Assembly: GCA_009746045.1 (NCBI GenBank)
Contig: RPFO01001541.1
Coordinates: 37,281 to 101,280, forward strand
Reading direction: 5' to 3'
DNA from: Mesostigma viride
Lineage: Eukaryota > Streptophyta > Mesostigmatophyceae > Mesostigmatales > Mesostigmataceae
DNA: 64,000 bases
Shown here: one piece after another, positions 25,105 through 35,159 of the stretch
Position numbering within the stretch: position 1 is the stretch's first letter
How the letters are laid out: every line of letters starts with the position of its first letter
Notes under the pieces: generated by a model
The model's input: only the letters and a program-made list of their open reading frames with translations
Told to the model about the DNA's origin: nothing
The model's database searches: none
Made by a program: the position numbers and the translations under genes

Positions 25105-25871
25105 TCCTTCCCTCCTTCCCTCCTTCCCTCCTTCCCTCCTTCCCTCCTTCCCTCCTTCCCTCCTTCCCTCCTTCCCTCCTTCCCTCCTTCCCTCCTTCCC
25201 TCCTTCCCTCCTTCCCTCCTTCCCTCCTTCCTCCTTCCTCCTTCCTCCTTCCCTCCTTCCCTCCTTCCCTCCTTCCCTCCTTCCCTCTCCTTTCCCTCTC
25301 CTTTCCCTCCTTCCCTCCTTCCCTCCTTCCTCCTTCCCTCCTTCCCTCCTTCCCTCCTTCCCTCCTTCCCTCCTTCCCTCCTTCCCTCCTTCCCTCCTTC
25401 CCTCCTTCCCTCCTTCCCTCCTTCCCTCCTTCCCTCCTTCCCTCCTTCCCTCCTTCCCTCCTTCCCTCCTTCCCTCCTTCCCTCCTTCCCTCCTTCCCTC
25501 CTTCCCTCCTTCCCTCCTTCCCTCCTTCCCTCCTTCCCTCCTTCCCTCCTTCCCTCCTTCCCTCCTTCCCTCCTTCCCTCCTTCCCTCCTCCTTTCCCTA
25601 CTCCTTTCCCTCCTTCCCTCCTTCCCTCCTTCCTCCTTCCCTTCTTCCCTCCTTCCCTCCTTCCCTCCTTCCCTCCTCCTTTCCCTACTCCTTTCCCTCC
25701 TTCCCTCCTTCCCTCCTTCCTCCTTCCCTTCTTCCCTCCTTCCCTCCTTCCCTCCTTCCCTCCCTCCCTCCCTCCCTCCCTCCCTCCCTCCCTCCCTACT
25801 TCCCTCCTTCCCTCCTTCCCTACCTCCCTCCTTCCCTCCTTCCCTCCCTCCCTCCCTCCCTCCCTCCCTCC
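25105..25871. repeat. Homopyrimidine TCCC/TTCCC tract
   Basis: About 770 bp of uninterrupted C/T (ccttccctcctt, later ccctccct), a homopurine-homopyrimidine block with mirror symmetry that could adopt triplex DNA. It directly abuts the minisatellite on its left and ends at cccacctgctggg. Pro/Ser and Arg/Glu/Gly ORFs across it are artefacts. Confidence 0.97.
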
Positions 25872-25956
25872 CACCTGCTGGGCAACTTGGATTTAATTCT
25901 GTCACCCGGCACAATTTTCTCACACGCATGTAGTGGTATTCTTATTAATCTCATGC

Positions 25957-26341
25957 CAACGGCCGTTGGACCTGAAAAACTAAATGTGGAAAATATGTAA
26001 TCCTTGTAATTCTGATTGCAACGTTTTTGCGCATTCCTTGCAGATTCCACGTCGCCACACAAGATTCGCGTCTGTCAACCACCTGCAAGGTACTTGTTTT
26101 ATTATTATGCGTTTTTTGGGCAGTCGCTCCCTCTTCTGATTTTCTTGATGCCAACGGCCGTTGGACTTGCAAAATCAGTTTCCATCATTGCTGTTGTGAT
26201 TTACGTGATGCCAACGGCCGTTGGACCTCCAAAAAAAAGTTCCAATTTTTTTTGCGTTATTGATTATACGCCAGTTTTATCAGCCGTTGCATTACGACGT
26301 TTTTATCTTAACTTCATTGCTGTAATGCCAACGGCCGTTGG
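25957..26341. repeat. Cluster of four palindromes upstream of a gene series
   Basis: CCAACGGCCGTTGG occurs near 25,957, 26,152, 26,211 and 26,329, each preceded by atg (GATGCCAACGG or AATGCCAACGG) and followed about six bases later by an A run (ctgaaaaa, cttgcaaaa, cctccaaaa, cgttgtaaaa). They lie 100-500 bp upstream of the first ATG of the plus-strand gene series. Confidence 0.85.
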
Positions 26342-26449
26342 CGTTGTAAAATAAAATTGTACTCCGGCTGATGAATTAATCCGCCCCTGAAGTTACTAGG
26401 TTTACTTACATTGGTTGTGCCAGTTGTGCTTCACGTGCAGTTTTTTTCA

Positions 26450-26704
26450 ATGGAGAAAGACAAGGACGTTTCGGTGTCGAACCAGGAGAGAGAGGCAGTT
26501 GAACGGGGGGCCAAAAAACTGCCAGCCGAAGTTGTTAGAGCGATTGAGAAATTTTGGGATTCAATTCCAGCCATGGTTGTGATGAAAAAAGATGATGTAC
26601 AAGCTGAAGTGGACGAAATGCCGGCCTTAATTTCCGACGATGAAGGGGATGGTGTCAACTTTATTCAACCGGGAAACAAACGTAAACTGAAACGCAAAAA
26701 GTAG
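26450..26704 (+). CDS. Small acidic/basic protein, unknown (84 aa)
   Basis: ATG at 26,450 follows an acceptor-like cacgtgcag by about ten bases. The 84-residue product is highly charged. It has an N-terminal Lys/Asp/Glu stretch (MEKDKDVSVSNQEREAVE), a middle acidic segment (ISDDEGDG) and a basic C-terminal tail (NKRKLKRKK) that could be a nuclear localisation signal. No domain is recognised. It precedes the MYND gene on the same strand by 180 bp. The context of a start near GCAG and an upstream palindrome matches neighbouring genes, supporting it as real, but size and composition leave doubt. Confidence 0.5.
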   Translation: MEKDKDVSVSNQEREAVERGAKKLPAEVVRAIEKFWDSIPAMVVMKKDDVQAEVDEMPALISDDEGDGVNFIQPGNKRKLKRKK

Positions 26705-26884
26705 TGCGACCTAAGATGTTTTTAAATGTATATGCCAATTTAATGAAATCATTTTCTGAGGTTGTGAAGGACCTGACTGTTTTAAAAATGAATGATTACA
26801 ATAAATTAGGCAAACACACTAATGGGAAAACGCGTTTTTTTGGCCGCGATGTAAATCTTTTTGTTCGTTTTTTCCCTGAAAAAG

Positions 26885-27661
26885 ATGGCCGAGATCGCGA
26901 ATGAGTCCGAGATCGTGAATGAAGTCTACGGAAGCGTCCTTCAAAACGTTTACAAACAAGTTCGCTTTCTGTCGCGTGGCATATTCGAGGAAGTTCGTGT
27001 CGCGCAGGAGAAGACAGGCCGCCACTTGGCCGTTTTATTGGCGTTTGATTCGTTCAGCCAAATGGAGAGGGTTATGTACGCCCAGCTAGCTGATATGAAC
27101 TTCTGTATTCAAGAGGGTTTTTTCGTACCACAGATGGATCTAAGAGCGCCAATAGACCCAACGAGGGAGTTCCGCCTTTTGGTGTCGTTCATTACAAAGG
27201 GGCCAAAGATAGAGTTGGGGGAAGAGGAAGGGGCTCAGCTTGGGTGCACCTACAAGCGCGCATTTTACCCGAATGTTACGTCTTCCCTGCGCGTGAGGGC
27301 TGATGCGTGTGTAGGGGCAGAAGTACCCCTCAACATGAACTTTTTCTTGCTCTCTGACCCGATCGTGAGGGATGGGGATCCCATGCGTGGTATGCGAAAT
27401 TGCTCCAAGGAGGGGTGTGGGTGCGACACAGGCCCTCAGAAGTGGTGTAGAGGATGTAGGGATGCCAGATATTGCAGTGAGGAGTGCCAGCGTGCTGACT
27501 GGAGTAGGCATAAGGATAGATGCGAACGTCTGAGGCAAGCAAGACAGGGGCTGGCAGGGGTGATAAGGGGGGTAAACAGGACGACCATACTGGATGGAAC
27601 TCAGGTCGACTTCTCTGAGGTCGACTTCTCCTTCACCTTCTACTACGGTTCTTCCTCATAG
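26885..27661 (+). CDS. MYND zinc-finger protein (MYND1)
   Basis: A 258-residue protein; the ATG at 26,885 is the first in frame. Residues about 173-213 form a MYND finger: a CSKEGCGC start, then WCRGCRDARYCSEECQ and DWSRHKDRC, giving the expected C-C / C-x2-C / C-x3-C / H-x3-C zinc ligands. MYND fingers usually mediate protein-protein contacts with proline-rich partners. The N-terminal 170 residues contain no domain I recognise. A frame-broken paralogue lies at 33,354-34,143, and alignment of FDSFSQMER and LVSF segments between them supports both. The gene is followed by an F-box gene, an arrangement repeated in mirrored order with the second pair. Confidence 0.85.
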   Translation: MAEIANESEIVNEVYGSVLQNVYKQVRFLSRGIFEEVRVAQEKTGRHLAVLLAFDSFSQMERVMYAQLADMNFCIQEGFFVPQMDLRAPIDPTREFRLLVSFITKGPKIELGEEEGAQLGCTYKRAFYPNVTSSLRVRADACVGAEVPLNMNFFLLSDPIVRDGDPMRGMRNCSKEGCGCDTGPQKWCRGCRDARYCSEECQRADWSRHKDRCERLRQARQGLAGVIRGVNRTTILDGTQVDFSEVDFSFTFYYGSSS

Positions 27662-27737
27662 AAAAACTGGAAATGTAGAGTAATAATTTGCTTTTGAGGA
27701 TAACTGGACGCATTTTGGATTTGAAATTTGTGTATTT

Positions 27738-27880
27738 AGTCCTGATTTGTGTTGTAAAATGGTGTAATGGTGAATTCTCTTTTTACTTTGAAATTGGAAT
27801 AAAATTGACCTGATTTGTGTTGTAAAATGGTGTAATAGTGGATTCTCCTTTCACTTTGAAATTGGAATAAAATTGACTTT
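27738..27880 (+). repeat. Two-copy 70-bp direct repeat in intergenic region
   Basis: The segment cctgatttgtgttgtaaaat through ggaataaaattga is present twice in tandem (starting about 27,741 and 27,811) downstream of MYND1. AATAAA-like words (ggaataaaattga) in each copy could serve as polyadenylation signals; this is inference. Confidence 0.7.
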
Positions 27881-28061
27881 CGTTTTCTCTCATGCGACTG
27901 TAGTGGGTTAAACAACAATTAGTGACCCAACGGCCGTTAGGGATTGGAAACCTCGCCTAACGTTTGCATATTTTCTTTCCGACCAAACCTCATTTTTTTT
28001 AAAGGATGGACGTCGATGTATGTTATGTGCAGAGGGGACAAGTTTGACGTCGGGGCCGATA

Positions 28062-28967
28062 ATGGAAGGGGATATCTCACTGCCGTGGGAAATTTGGACC
28101 GAAGTCGCAGCTTTTATGGAGGCGCCCGACGTAGCCCGCTTTGAAGCAGTTTGTAGAGGGGCTAGGGAAGCGGTGTCGGGGAGGTATGAACCCCAATTCA
28201 GCTTTAAGTTAATTTCTGGGTTCGTGGACGCATTCGGGGATGGTCCTCGTACATTGATAACTGAGTCTCTTTTCCGAGAATTGTATGGCGGGCAAGTAAA
28301 GTGTGCAAGCGCTGATATCACCCCCTACACACTCGTCACAAGGGGAATGTATTTTAAGGTATATTGTGAAGAAGTTGAGGAGGTGTTAGGACGCCAGCCA
28401 GCACCAGAGGGACATGCACGAGTAAGGACGATGGGAGGGTTGTTCAGGTCCGAGCGTGCTGAGAGGAGACGTGTGTTGGAGAGGAATTGGAGGGGGTGGA
28501 CAGCTCGCTTACGCCAATTGGGAAAGGAAATGGATGACTTGTACGATAATTATGAACTATGGGGGTTAAGGAGCATTTTCTGGTTCTGCGATACTCCTTA
28601 TGACCCGGATGAGGACATTTTTTTTCCTCCGGGGAGGAGAGCGCGTAGGGAGGCAGAATGGGTGAAGCTTTTGGAGGGGCTGCCTCTGGAGGGGGGAGGA
28701 ATGGCATGTGCAGTTCTGATCATGGGATTTGATGAGAACGCAGACATGAAGGCCTTATTAGAGAGGAGGTGTAGGGAGGAGGATATGGCAAGCGTTTTGG
28801 TGGAGTTAGCTATGCAGGTCCTCAGCGGAACAATCTTCCCCCCGGATTATCTCAAGTTTTTTGGGGGGAAGAAGGCACGCTTGCTGTATTTGGCCGAGAG
28901 TAGTATGTACAAGTGGAAAGGGGACATGATGTTGTGTTTGGATGAGGATTCTGAAGAGGTTGAATGA
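28062..28967 (+). CDS. F-box protein (F-box1)
   Basis: A 301-residue protein. The F-box is at about residues 6-40: LPWEIWTEVAAFMEAPDVAR followed by FEAVCRGAREAV, with the conserved LP..I, hydrophobic and VCR positions. F-box proteins are substrate receptors of SCF ubiquitin ligases through SKP1 binding. The remaining 260 residues show no WD40, LRR or Kelch repeats; a segment WGLRSIFWFCD has a counterpart in the second F-box gene. The ATG at 28,062 was chosen because gtgcag|agggg, 30 bases upstream, resembles an acceptor; the in-frame ATG at 28,020 is an alternative. A palindrome variant (CCAACGGCCGTTAG) lies near 27,928 upstream. AT-rich sequence follows the stop. Confidence 0.8.
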   Translation: MEGDISLPWEIWTEVAAFMEAPDVARFEAVCRGAREAVSGRYEPQFSFKLISGFVDAFGDGPRTLITESLFRELYGGQVKCASADITPYTLVTRGMYFKVYCEEVEEVLGRQPAPEGHARVRTMGGLFRSERAERRRVLERNWRGWTARLRQLGKEMDDLYDNYELWGLRSIFWFCDTPYDPDEDIFFPPGRRARREAEWVKLLEGLPLEGGGMACAVLIMGFDENADMKALLERRCREEDMASVLVELAMQVLSGTIFPPDYLKFFGGKKARLLYLAESSMYKWKGDMMLCLDEDSEEVE

Positions 28968-28969
28968 TG

Positions 28970-29470
28970 AAACATAAATTTCATTCATAAATTTTGAATT
29001 CTAATATTGAATGAAATTCGCCAATTTTTGATGATGTGTAAAGCTGATGGCTAAATAATTCAATAAAACACAAAGGGGACTTAATGTTGAGGTTGAATGG
29101 TGAAAGATAAATTTCATTAATAAATTTTGAATTCTAATATTGAGTTCTAAAGCTGGGTTTGATCATTTAATTATCTCTAATTCTGTCAACTGTCACATAT
29201 ATATAAATTTGACATGAATTCGGCATTTTTTGGATTCCAACGGCCGTTGGACCTCAAAAAACATTTCTAGTGTGGTTAAAAAGTTGTGGGTATTTTGTTA
29301 AATGGAGTGACCAATGGTTGTGATTTATTTGATGCCAACGGCCGTTGGACCTTGACAAACATTGCTAGTGTAGCGCAACAGTGGTGGATAATTTGTTTAA
29401 TGGAGGGGCCGTCGCATCTGCTTGTGATTTTTTTAAGCTGAACAGTCACCGAAAATGTCGACATTATTTC
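28970..29470. other. AT-rich intergenic DNA with two palindromes
   Basis: A 70-bp AT-rich direct repeat (aaatttcattcataaatttt) follows the F-box1 stop twice. CCAACGGCCGTTGG palindromes are at about 29,238 and 29,335, each followed by acct and an A-rich word, with the downstream words catt(t/g)ctagtgt shared. No gene seen. Confidence 0.7.
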
Positions 29471-29665
29471 TCCACACCCACAAAAAACTCGTTCCGGAAC
29501 TGTTCGAAGCGAATAGCACTGACAGGGTTCGAACCCAGGTCCACATTGATGTTGGGGAGTGAGGTAGGCCAGCCATCATGTTCCGCACACAAATCTGGCT
29601 CGACTCCGATCCCTGGCAGTGCTCTTCGCTTCGATCAGGTCCGGAACGAGTTTTTTGTGGGGTTG
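29470..29665. repeat. Fold-back inverted repeat with tRNA-like box
   Basis: Left arm cccacaaaaaactcgttccg continues to gcactgacaggg. The right arm is its imperfect reverse complement, ccctggcagtgct through cggaacgagttttttgtggg. Arms are about 60 bp around a loop of about 70 bp. The left arm contains GGGTTCGAACCC, which matches the tRNA T-arm/B-box. It resembles a fold-back or MITE-like element or a duplicated SINE head in inverted orientation. No flanking target duplication was recognised. Confidence 0.7.
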
Positions 29666-29939
29666 GGGCAATAAATACTCTTTTACCGGGAAGAGGCGTA
29701 ATGCCAACGGGCGTTGGACCTGAAAAATTGTGTGGTTAAATCAAGTGACAGAATATGAATGTGATTTATTTTACATTTAAAAACATATGTTATTTGGGAG
29801 GACAAGAAAGTTGGTTTTTGAGGTGTGTGTATCTTACGGTTTTGAGATGGAGGAAACCTCTAACAATCCTGATGCTCTCGTGATCGTGTTTTGTTTATGT
29901 GATATCTGTCAAGGCAGCAAGGAGAGGAGTCGCCCGTTG

Positions 29940-32045
29940 CTGAGAAGCTGAGGACAACTGTACTGGAAAGGTATGTGGACAAGGACAACTGTGGGTGTGG
30001 GGGGAACAGCTTGGTGGACACTATTTCTGACTGGTCCGTAAGGCCTCTACCCGAAGGGGGTTGTGAGCCAACGGCCGTTGGAATTGGAAAAACATTATCT
30101 TATGCTTTTTATTCGTTTGATAGGGTGGCAAGCAGCCAGGATGTGTCTTTCATGCAGCTTAGTGGTGGCTATTACCATTTTTCTTCCAAGAAAGGCCTCC
30201 AAAAAATCTAGCTGAGCATAAAGATGGGCTTGACTGGTTCGTAAGGCATCCACCCTTCCCAGAGGGGGGTTGTGAGCCAACGGCCGTTGGAATTGGAAAA
30301 ACATTATCATGTGCATTTCATTCGTTTCATTGGGTGGCAATAAGGCAGGATGTGTCTTTCATGCAGCTTAGTGGTGGCTATTTACCATTTTTCTTCCAAG
30401 AAAGGCCTCCAAAAATATAGCTGAGCATAAAGATGTGGTTGAATGGTTCGTAAGGCATCCACCCTTCCCACAGGGGGGTTGTGAGCCAACGGCCGTTGGA
30501 ATTGGAAAAACATTATCATGTGCATTTGATTCTTTTCATTTGGTGGCAGTAAGGCAGGATGCGTCTTTCATGCAGCTTAGTGAAGGTTATTACCATGTGC
30601 CTTCCAAGAAAGGCCTCCAAAAATCTAGCTGAGCATAAAGATGTGGTTGACTGGTTCGTAAGGCATCCACCCTTCCCACACGGGGGTTGTGAGCCAACGG
30701 CCGTTAGACTTGAAAAAAATTATCATGTGCATTTCATTCGTTTCATTTGGTGGCAATAAGGCAGGATGTGTCTTTCATGCAGCTTAGTGGTGGCTATTTA
30801 CCATTTTTCTTCCAAGAAAGGCCTCTGAAAAATCTAGCTGAGCATAAAGATGGGCTTGACTGGTTCGTAAGGCATCCACCCTTCCCAGAGGGGGGTTGTG
30901 AGCCAACGGCCGTTGGACTTGAAAAACATTATCATGTGCATTTCATTCCTTTGAGTGGGTTGGCAATCAGCCAGGATGTATCTTTCATTCAGCTTAGTGG
31001 TGGCTATTACCATTTTTCTTCCAAGAAAGGCCTCCAAAAATCTAGCTGAGCATAAAGATGTGGTTGACTGGTTCGTAAGGCATCCACCCTTCCCACACGG
31101 GGGTTGTGAGCCAACGGCCGTTAGACTTGAAAAAAATTATCATGTGCATTTCATTCGTTTCATTGGTGGCAATAAGGCAGGATGTGTCTTTCATGCAGCT
31201 TAGTGAAGGTTATTACCATGTGCCTTCCAAGAAAGGCCTCCAAAAATCTAGCTGAGCATAAAGATGTGGTTGACTGGTTCGTAAGGCATCCACCCTTCCC
31301 AGAGGGGGGTTGTGAGCCAACGGCCGTTGGAATTGGAAAAACATTATCATGTGCATTTCATTCGTTTCATTGGGTGGCAATAAGGCAGGATGTGTCTTTC
31401 ATGCAGCTTAGTGATGGCTATTTACCATTTTTCTTCCAAGCAAGGCCTCCAAAAATCTAGCTGAGCATAAAGATGTGGTTGACTGGTTCGTAAGGCCTCC
31501 ACCCTTCCCATAGGGGGGTTGTGAGCCAACGGCCGTTAGACTTGAAAAACATTATCATGTGCATTTCATTCGTTTAATTGGGTGGCAATAAGGCAGGATG
31601 TGTCTTTTATGCAGCTTAGTGGTGGCTATCACCATTTTTCTTCCAAGAAAGGCCTCCAAAAAATCTAGCTGAGCATAAAGATGGGCTTGACTGGTTCGTA
31701 AGGCCTCCACCCTTCCCATAGGCGGGTTGTGAGCCAACGGCCGTTGGAATTGGAAAAACATTATCATGTGCATTTCATTCTTTTCATTTTGTGGCAGTAA
31801 GGCAGGATGTGTCTTTCATGCAGCTTAGTGATGGTTATTACCATTTTTCTTCCAAGAAAGGCCTCCAAAAATGAGCATAAAGATGGGCTTGACTGGTTCG
31901 TAAGGCATCCACCCTTCCCACAGGGGGGTTGTGAGCCAACGGCCGTTAGACTTGAAAAACATTATCATGTGCATTTTATTCTTTTCATGTGGCAGTAAGG
32001 CAGGATGTGTCTTTTAAGCAGCTTAGTGGTGGTTATAACAATTTT
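29940..32045 (+). repeat. 209-bp palindrome satellite array
   Basis: Ten tandem units of about 205-210 bp, each with gactggttcgtaaggc, gggttgtgagCCAACGGCCGTTGG (or GTTAG), cattatcatgtgcatttcatt, atgtgtctttcatgcagctt and aaaggcctccaaaaa. Cores lie near 30,068, 30,277, 30,486, 30,695, 30,905, 31,113, 31,319, 31,527, 31,736 and 31,938. The period is near nucleosome spacing. The array separates F-box1 from F-box2. Short ORFs of 60-100 codons repeat once per unit in all copies and are regarded as repeat translations. Confidence 0.95.
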
Positions 32046-32170
32046 TCTGCCCATTAAGGGCCAGAAAAAGATGAAGATGTGTTTAAAAAAATGTGTATCC
32101 TGTGGCACGAATAATTCGTAGTGAATAGGATGCCTCAAAATACTGTTTTGGCTGGTGTGTATGCAGGCGA

Positions 32171-33129
32171 ATGGGAGTAGGGGAGAGCAAGCAGAAGAGG
32201 CAGACGGAGGACAAGGGCGCCTCCTGCGAGGTTGGAGCTAACAAGAGGACGGAGATGGTGGCTGTGCTTCACCTGATGGATATGCCGCTGGAGGTGGTAA
32301 CGCATGTTGCCAGTTTCCTAGGCTTGATTGATCAGGCACGTTTTGAGTGCGTGAGTCGGAAGGCGCAAGCTGCGGTTGCTGGGCTTGGCTGTCGATGGCG
32401 GGTATTTTGTGTTTCGGTGGCGGACAGAAGAGTGCCACGAGTGCCATTTACGCCGTATTTGTGGTCTACTAGACCATTTCACGCGTATCTAGGGAAGGAG
32501 CAGCTGGCGGAAAGGGGGGGGCGTTCCGAAGGGTCTGTCTGGAGACGTTTGACAGAATGACTGCAGTTCGGGGTTACTGGGAGGATTGGTCCCGTGACTT
32601 TCGAGACGAGAGGTGTATGTGGGAGGTGTATTTTGACGTAAGCGAGCTCGAGAGAGACGAGGACTTAAAACAGCAAGTTGAGGAGAGGGAAAAGGTGGCT
32701 AAGGAGATGGAGATGCTGGCTGCTAATGAGTATATATGGGGATTGAAGAGCATGCTCTACTTTTCGAACGAACGTACCAATCGCGGTTTTCGTGATTGGC
32801 TGACGCCGTCGTACTTGGAGAGTCTTCCTCTGGATGCCGCCGAATTTGGACTGGCGCTGTGGCTGTTGGACAGAGGGGAGACGTCTACTGATGTGACGTC
32901 TGAGGGTTTAAGGCTTCTGGAGGACAGGAATAGAGGGGTTGAGAACCTCGTGGCCGAAATTGTCATACAAAAATTTACACAGAAAGCTAAAGCTAGTGGG
33001 GAATGGGACGAATGGGAAGATGGATCCGAAATCCTTCGCTTTTGCGGGGATGAGAATGAGGTGGAACTTGATTTCTATATCAGGGATTTGGCAAGGGTGG
33101 GGAGTTGGGCCGATTTTGCCCAGAATTGA
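32171..33129 (+). CDS. F-box protein (F-box2), frame broken at a G run
   Basis: ATG at 32,171 (gtatgcag|gcgaATGG). Frame one, to 32,560, has an F-box at residues about 36-70 (MPLEVVTHVASFLGLIDQAR, FECVSRKAQAAV). Frame two, to 33,129, continues similarity to F-box1 (GYWEDWSRDF, WGLKSMLYFSN). The frames meet at eight G (32,514-32,521); one more G would make a single protein near 319 residues, similar to F-box1. This is either a homopolymer miscount, recoding or a young pseudogene; the open downstream frame argues against old decay. It likely served as an SCF substrate adaptor. It is followed by MYND2, so the pair is a duplicate of MYND1/F-box1 with order reversed. Confidence 0.7.
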
Positions 33130-33271
33130 CGAGAAGCCTCTTTTCTTGTCCGATTGGAGGGATACCTATTTCGATTAGGAGTTTTGTGGATGATGTATCA
33201 ATAATTTTAATCTTCAATTTTGCTATATGAGGCCGTCATCAATCGTTGACTTTGGGTGTGATTTTCTTGCG

Positions 33272-33285
33272 CCAACGGCCGTTGG
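33272..33285. repeat. Palindrome 70 bp upstream of MYND2
   Basis: CCAACGGCCGTTGG preceded by gattttcttgcg and followed by gatggagaaa. This is the extended form also used as unit of the 46-bp arrays. Confidence 0.85.
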
Positions 33286-33353
33286 GATGGAGAAATGTCA
33301 AAAGGGGGGTTGAAAATATTACTTACGTATTACGCACGTGCCGCAGGGGAGGG

Positions 33354-34143
33354 ATGGCGGAGACGGGCGAGCTGGAATCTTCGACCCGCGCTGCGATTGC
33401 CTGCGTGGCAGCAAACGTACTTAACCGGGCTCGCGAGATCCACGGATGGGTACGGCAGCACGAGAAGCGCCTGGGTCGCCAGTTTGCGGTTTTGGTCGTG
33501 TATGACTCGTTCGCTCAGTAGGACGACAGATTAAGCTCCAGTTGCTGGACATGTACTTCGCCTTGGCTGGCGGATTCTACAAGCCCACGCCGGCGGATCG
33601 GGTTCCACTCAATCGAGACGTCGAGTTTCGACTTTTGGTGTCGTATGTCGGAAAGGTTGGGTGGGACCAGTGGGAGAAAGACCAGTGGGGGAAATTTCCA
33701 GACGCGAGTGAGGCGCAGCCGAGATTGACCGTATCGGCGAGAGTAGAGGGGGGGGGTTTGAAGGTTTCCATTTTACATTCGGGAATTCCGAGTCCGTGAA
33801 ATTGACGTTTTCACGGATGATCGTTCTCCCGGGGGTGGGAGGGCCGATGCTGGGCTCGCTTCCAAAGTGTTGCTCGAATCAGGCGTGCTCTGTGATGGAG
33901 GGTGTCCACCGCAAGTGCGGGGGTTGTCGAGACGTCCGGTATTGTGCTGCCGAATGCCAGCGTGCGGACTGGGAGGAACACAAGAAGTGGTGTAACAAGT
34001 ATCGTGAGGCGAGAAAGTCTCTCAGCACTATGCACGGCGACGTTACAGACAGCTGGTCTGGTGTCAATTTGGCCGGACTTGTAATTCGGATGGGGGGTGA
34101 AGTGCATTTCAAGTTCAAAGGTGAAATGTTCAAGGTTTTTTGA
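33354..34143 (+). pseudogene. MYND zinc-finger protein (MYND2), broken in two places
   Basis: A paralogue of MYND1 spread over three frames: 33,354-33,521, about 33,524-33,799 and about 33,757-34,143. The first break (cagtagg, 33,517-33,523) and the second, at nine G (33,748-33,756), each correspond to one missing base relative to MYND1. The C-terminal MYND finger is complete: CCSNQAC, CGGCRDVRYCAAECQ, DWEEHKKWC. Upstream is gtgccgcag|gggagggATG and a palindrome. Either assembly indels hide an intact gene or it is a recent pseudogene. The region just after the stop repeats the 3' end of the next gene (atgtccgcgctgggg and the tgcgactgaag end), showing local duplication or conversion. Confidence 0.7.
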
Positions 34144-34149
34144 GGGGAC

Positions 34150-34500
34150 TAAATCGTACCCCAGGGCGATTTGTGAGGCGATGTCCGCGCTGGGGGAACA
34201 GTACCCCTGTTCGACTGCGTGAGGGGAATGGATTCTGCGACTGAAGAAATTTTGGGTGTGATTTTCTTGCGCCAACGGCCGTTGGAACTTGCAAATTAGG
34301 GTTTGATTTTCTTTGCAACCGGAAGTAGGGTGTGGTTTGCCACGTGGCACCATGGATGTAATTAATAAATGCATAATAAAACATTTTTCGTGCGCCAACG
34401 GCCGTTGGAGACTGAAAACTAGTGTGTGATTTGTGCGCGTAATAAATCTTAAAATTCTTGTTGTTTTTTCAAGCCAACGGCCGTTGACGGTGAGAAATGT
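34150..34500 (+). repeat. Intergenic segment duplicated from a neighbouring gene end, with three palindromes
   Basis: 34,160-34,320 closely matches 35,070-35,200: the 3' coding end of the 34,528 gene plus its downstream palindrome. A further block, ggatgtaattaataaatgcataata, with a palindrome matches 35,270-35,340. The block ending in cgttgacggtgagaaatgta before the 34,528 ATG matches that before the 35,447 ATG. Palindromes are near 34,271, 34,395 and 34,473. Confidence 0.8.
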
Positions 34501-34527
34501 ATATCAAACGGTGTCGGTGGGTTGCAG

Positions 34528-35145
34528 ATGACGTTCTACAGGACGGAGGGGGGCGAGTGGATCAACTTGGAAGACAGGCTTCTGGGAGTGGTTAAGAGCG
34601 CGCTCAGGCTTCTGCCGGACATTAAGCTGGATTTTAAGCCCAAGGAGGGTGAAAGGTCTCTTTTGAAACCGGATGTCGCGAAGGCCGCGGCTCTTGTTTT
34701 CAATATCGAGGGTCGGGGACTCCCAAACCCGACCGTAGAGCCATTTGAGGAGGTGCTTGTGAGGTGTGGTGCTATAAGGCCCTATGATCCATCAATACCC
34801 AGCCCAATTTGTTTTCAGTCGATCGATGCTGATGGTAATGAAAGTTGGATACAGATGACGCGGCCATATGATAGGGGAGAAGGGTTTAAGGGTTTAGGGG
34901 AGGTGGGACGGTTCGAATGGGTCATCTTGAAGGACGGCAAGTACTTCAAGCATCACACTGACCTGATCATCGACCGGCTGTTCGTGTCTGCTGGAGATTG
35001 CATGTTCTGGTTGAGGGAATACGTGCATGAGTGGGGACCCGACGGTGTTGACGAGTTTGAGAAAGCGGTTCGTGAGGTGATGTCCGCGCTGGGGCAGGAG
35101 TACAAGTTCGAGTGCGTGACTGACGCGAATCGATTATGCGACTGA
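34528..35145 (+). CDS. Unknown protein, 205 aa
   Basis: The ATG directly follows gttgcag (34,521-34,527), an arrangement shared by three neighbours. The protein has no domain I recognise. Visible are an N-terminal segment FYRTEGGEWINLEDRLLGVV, a Lys/Glu-rich middle and a Trp/Phe-rich second half (FEWVILKDGKYFKHH, MFWLREYVHEWGP). It ends ..RLCD; the next gene ends ..NACD, and both have the stop context tgcgactga or tgcgactag. This suggests related 3' ends. It stands between palindromes on both sides (about 34,473 and 35,169). Likely a lineage-specific gene-family member. Confidence 0.65.
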   Translation: MTFYRTEGGEWINLEDRLLGVVKSALRLLPDIKLDFKPKEGERSLLKPDVAKAAALVFNIEGRGLPNPTVEPFEEVLVRCGAIRPYDPSIPSPICFQSIDADGNESWIQMTRPYDRGEGFKGLGEVGRFEWVILKDGKYFKHHTDLIIDRLFVSAGDCMFWLREYVHEWGPDGVDEFEKAVREVMSALGQEYKFECVTDANRLCD

Positions 35146-35159
35146 AGTGTTGGGTGTGA

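Noticed and set aside
25065-25933. Pro/Ser and Lys/Arg/Glu ORFs across the polypyrimidine tract
   Set aside because: Pure C/T repeat; no independent coding evidence.
30435-31998. Repeated 60-100-codon ORFs in the 209-bp array as a gene family
   Set aside because: Each is created by the repeat unit itself; frames change between units and lengths depend on small indels.
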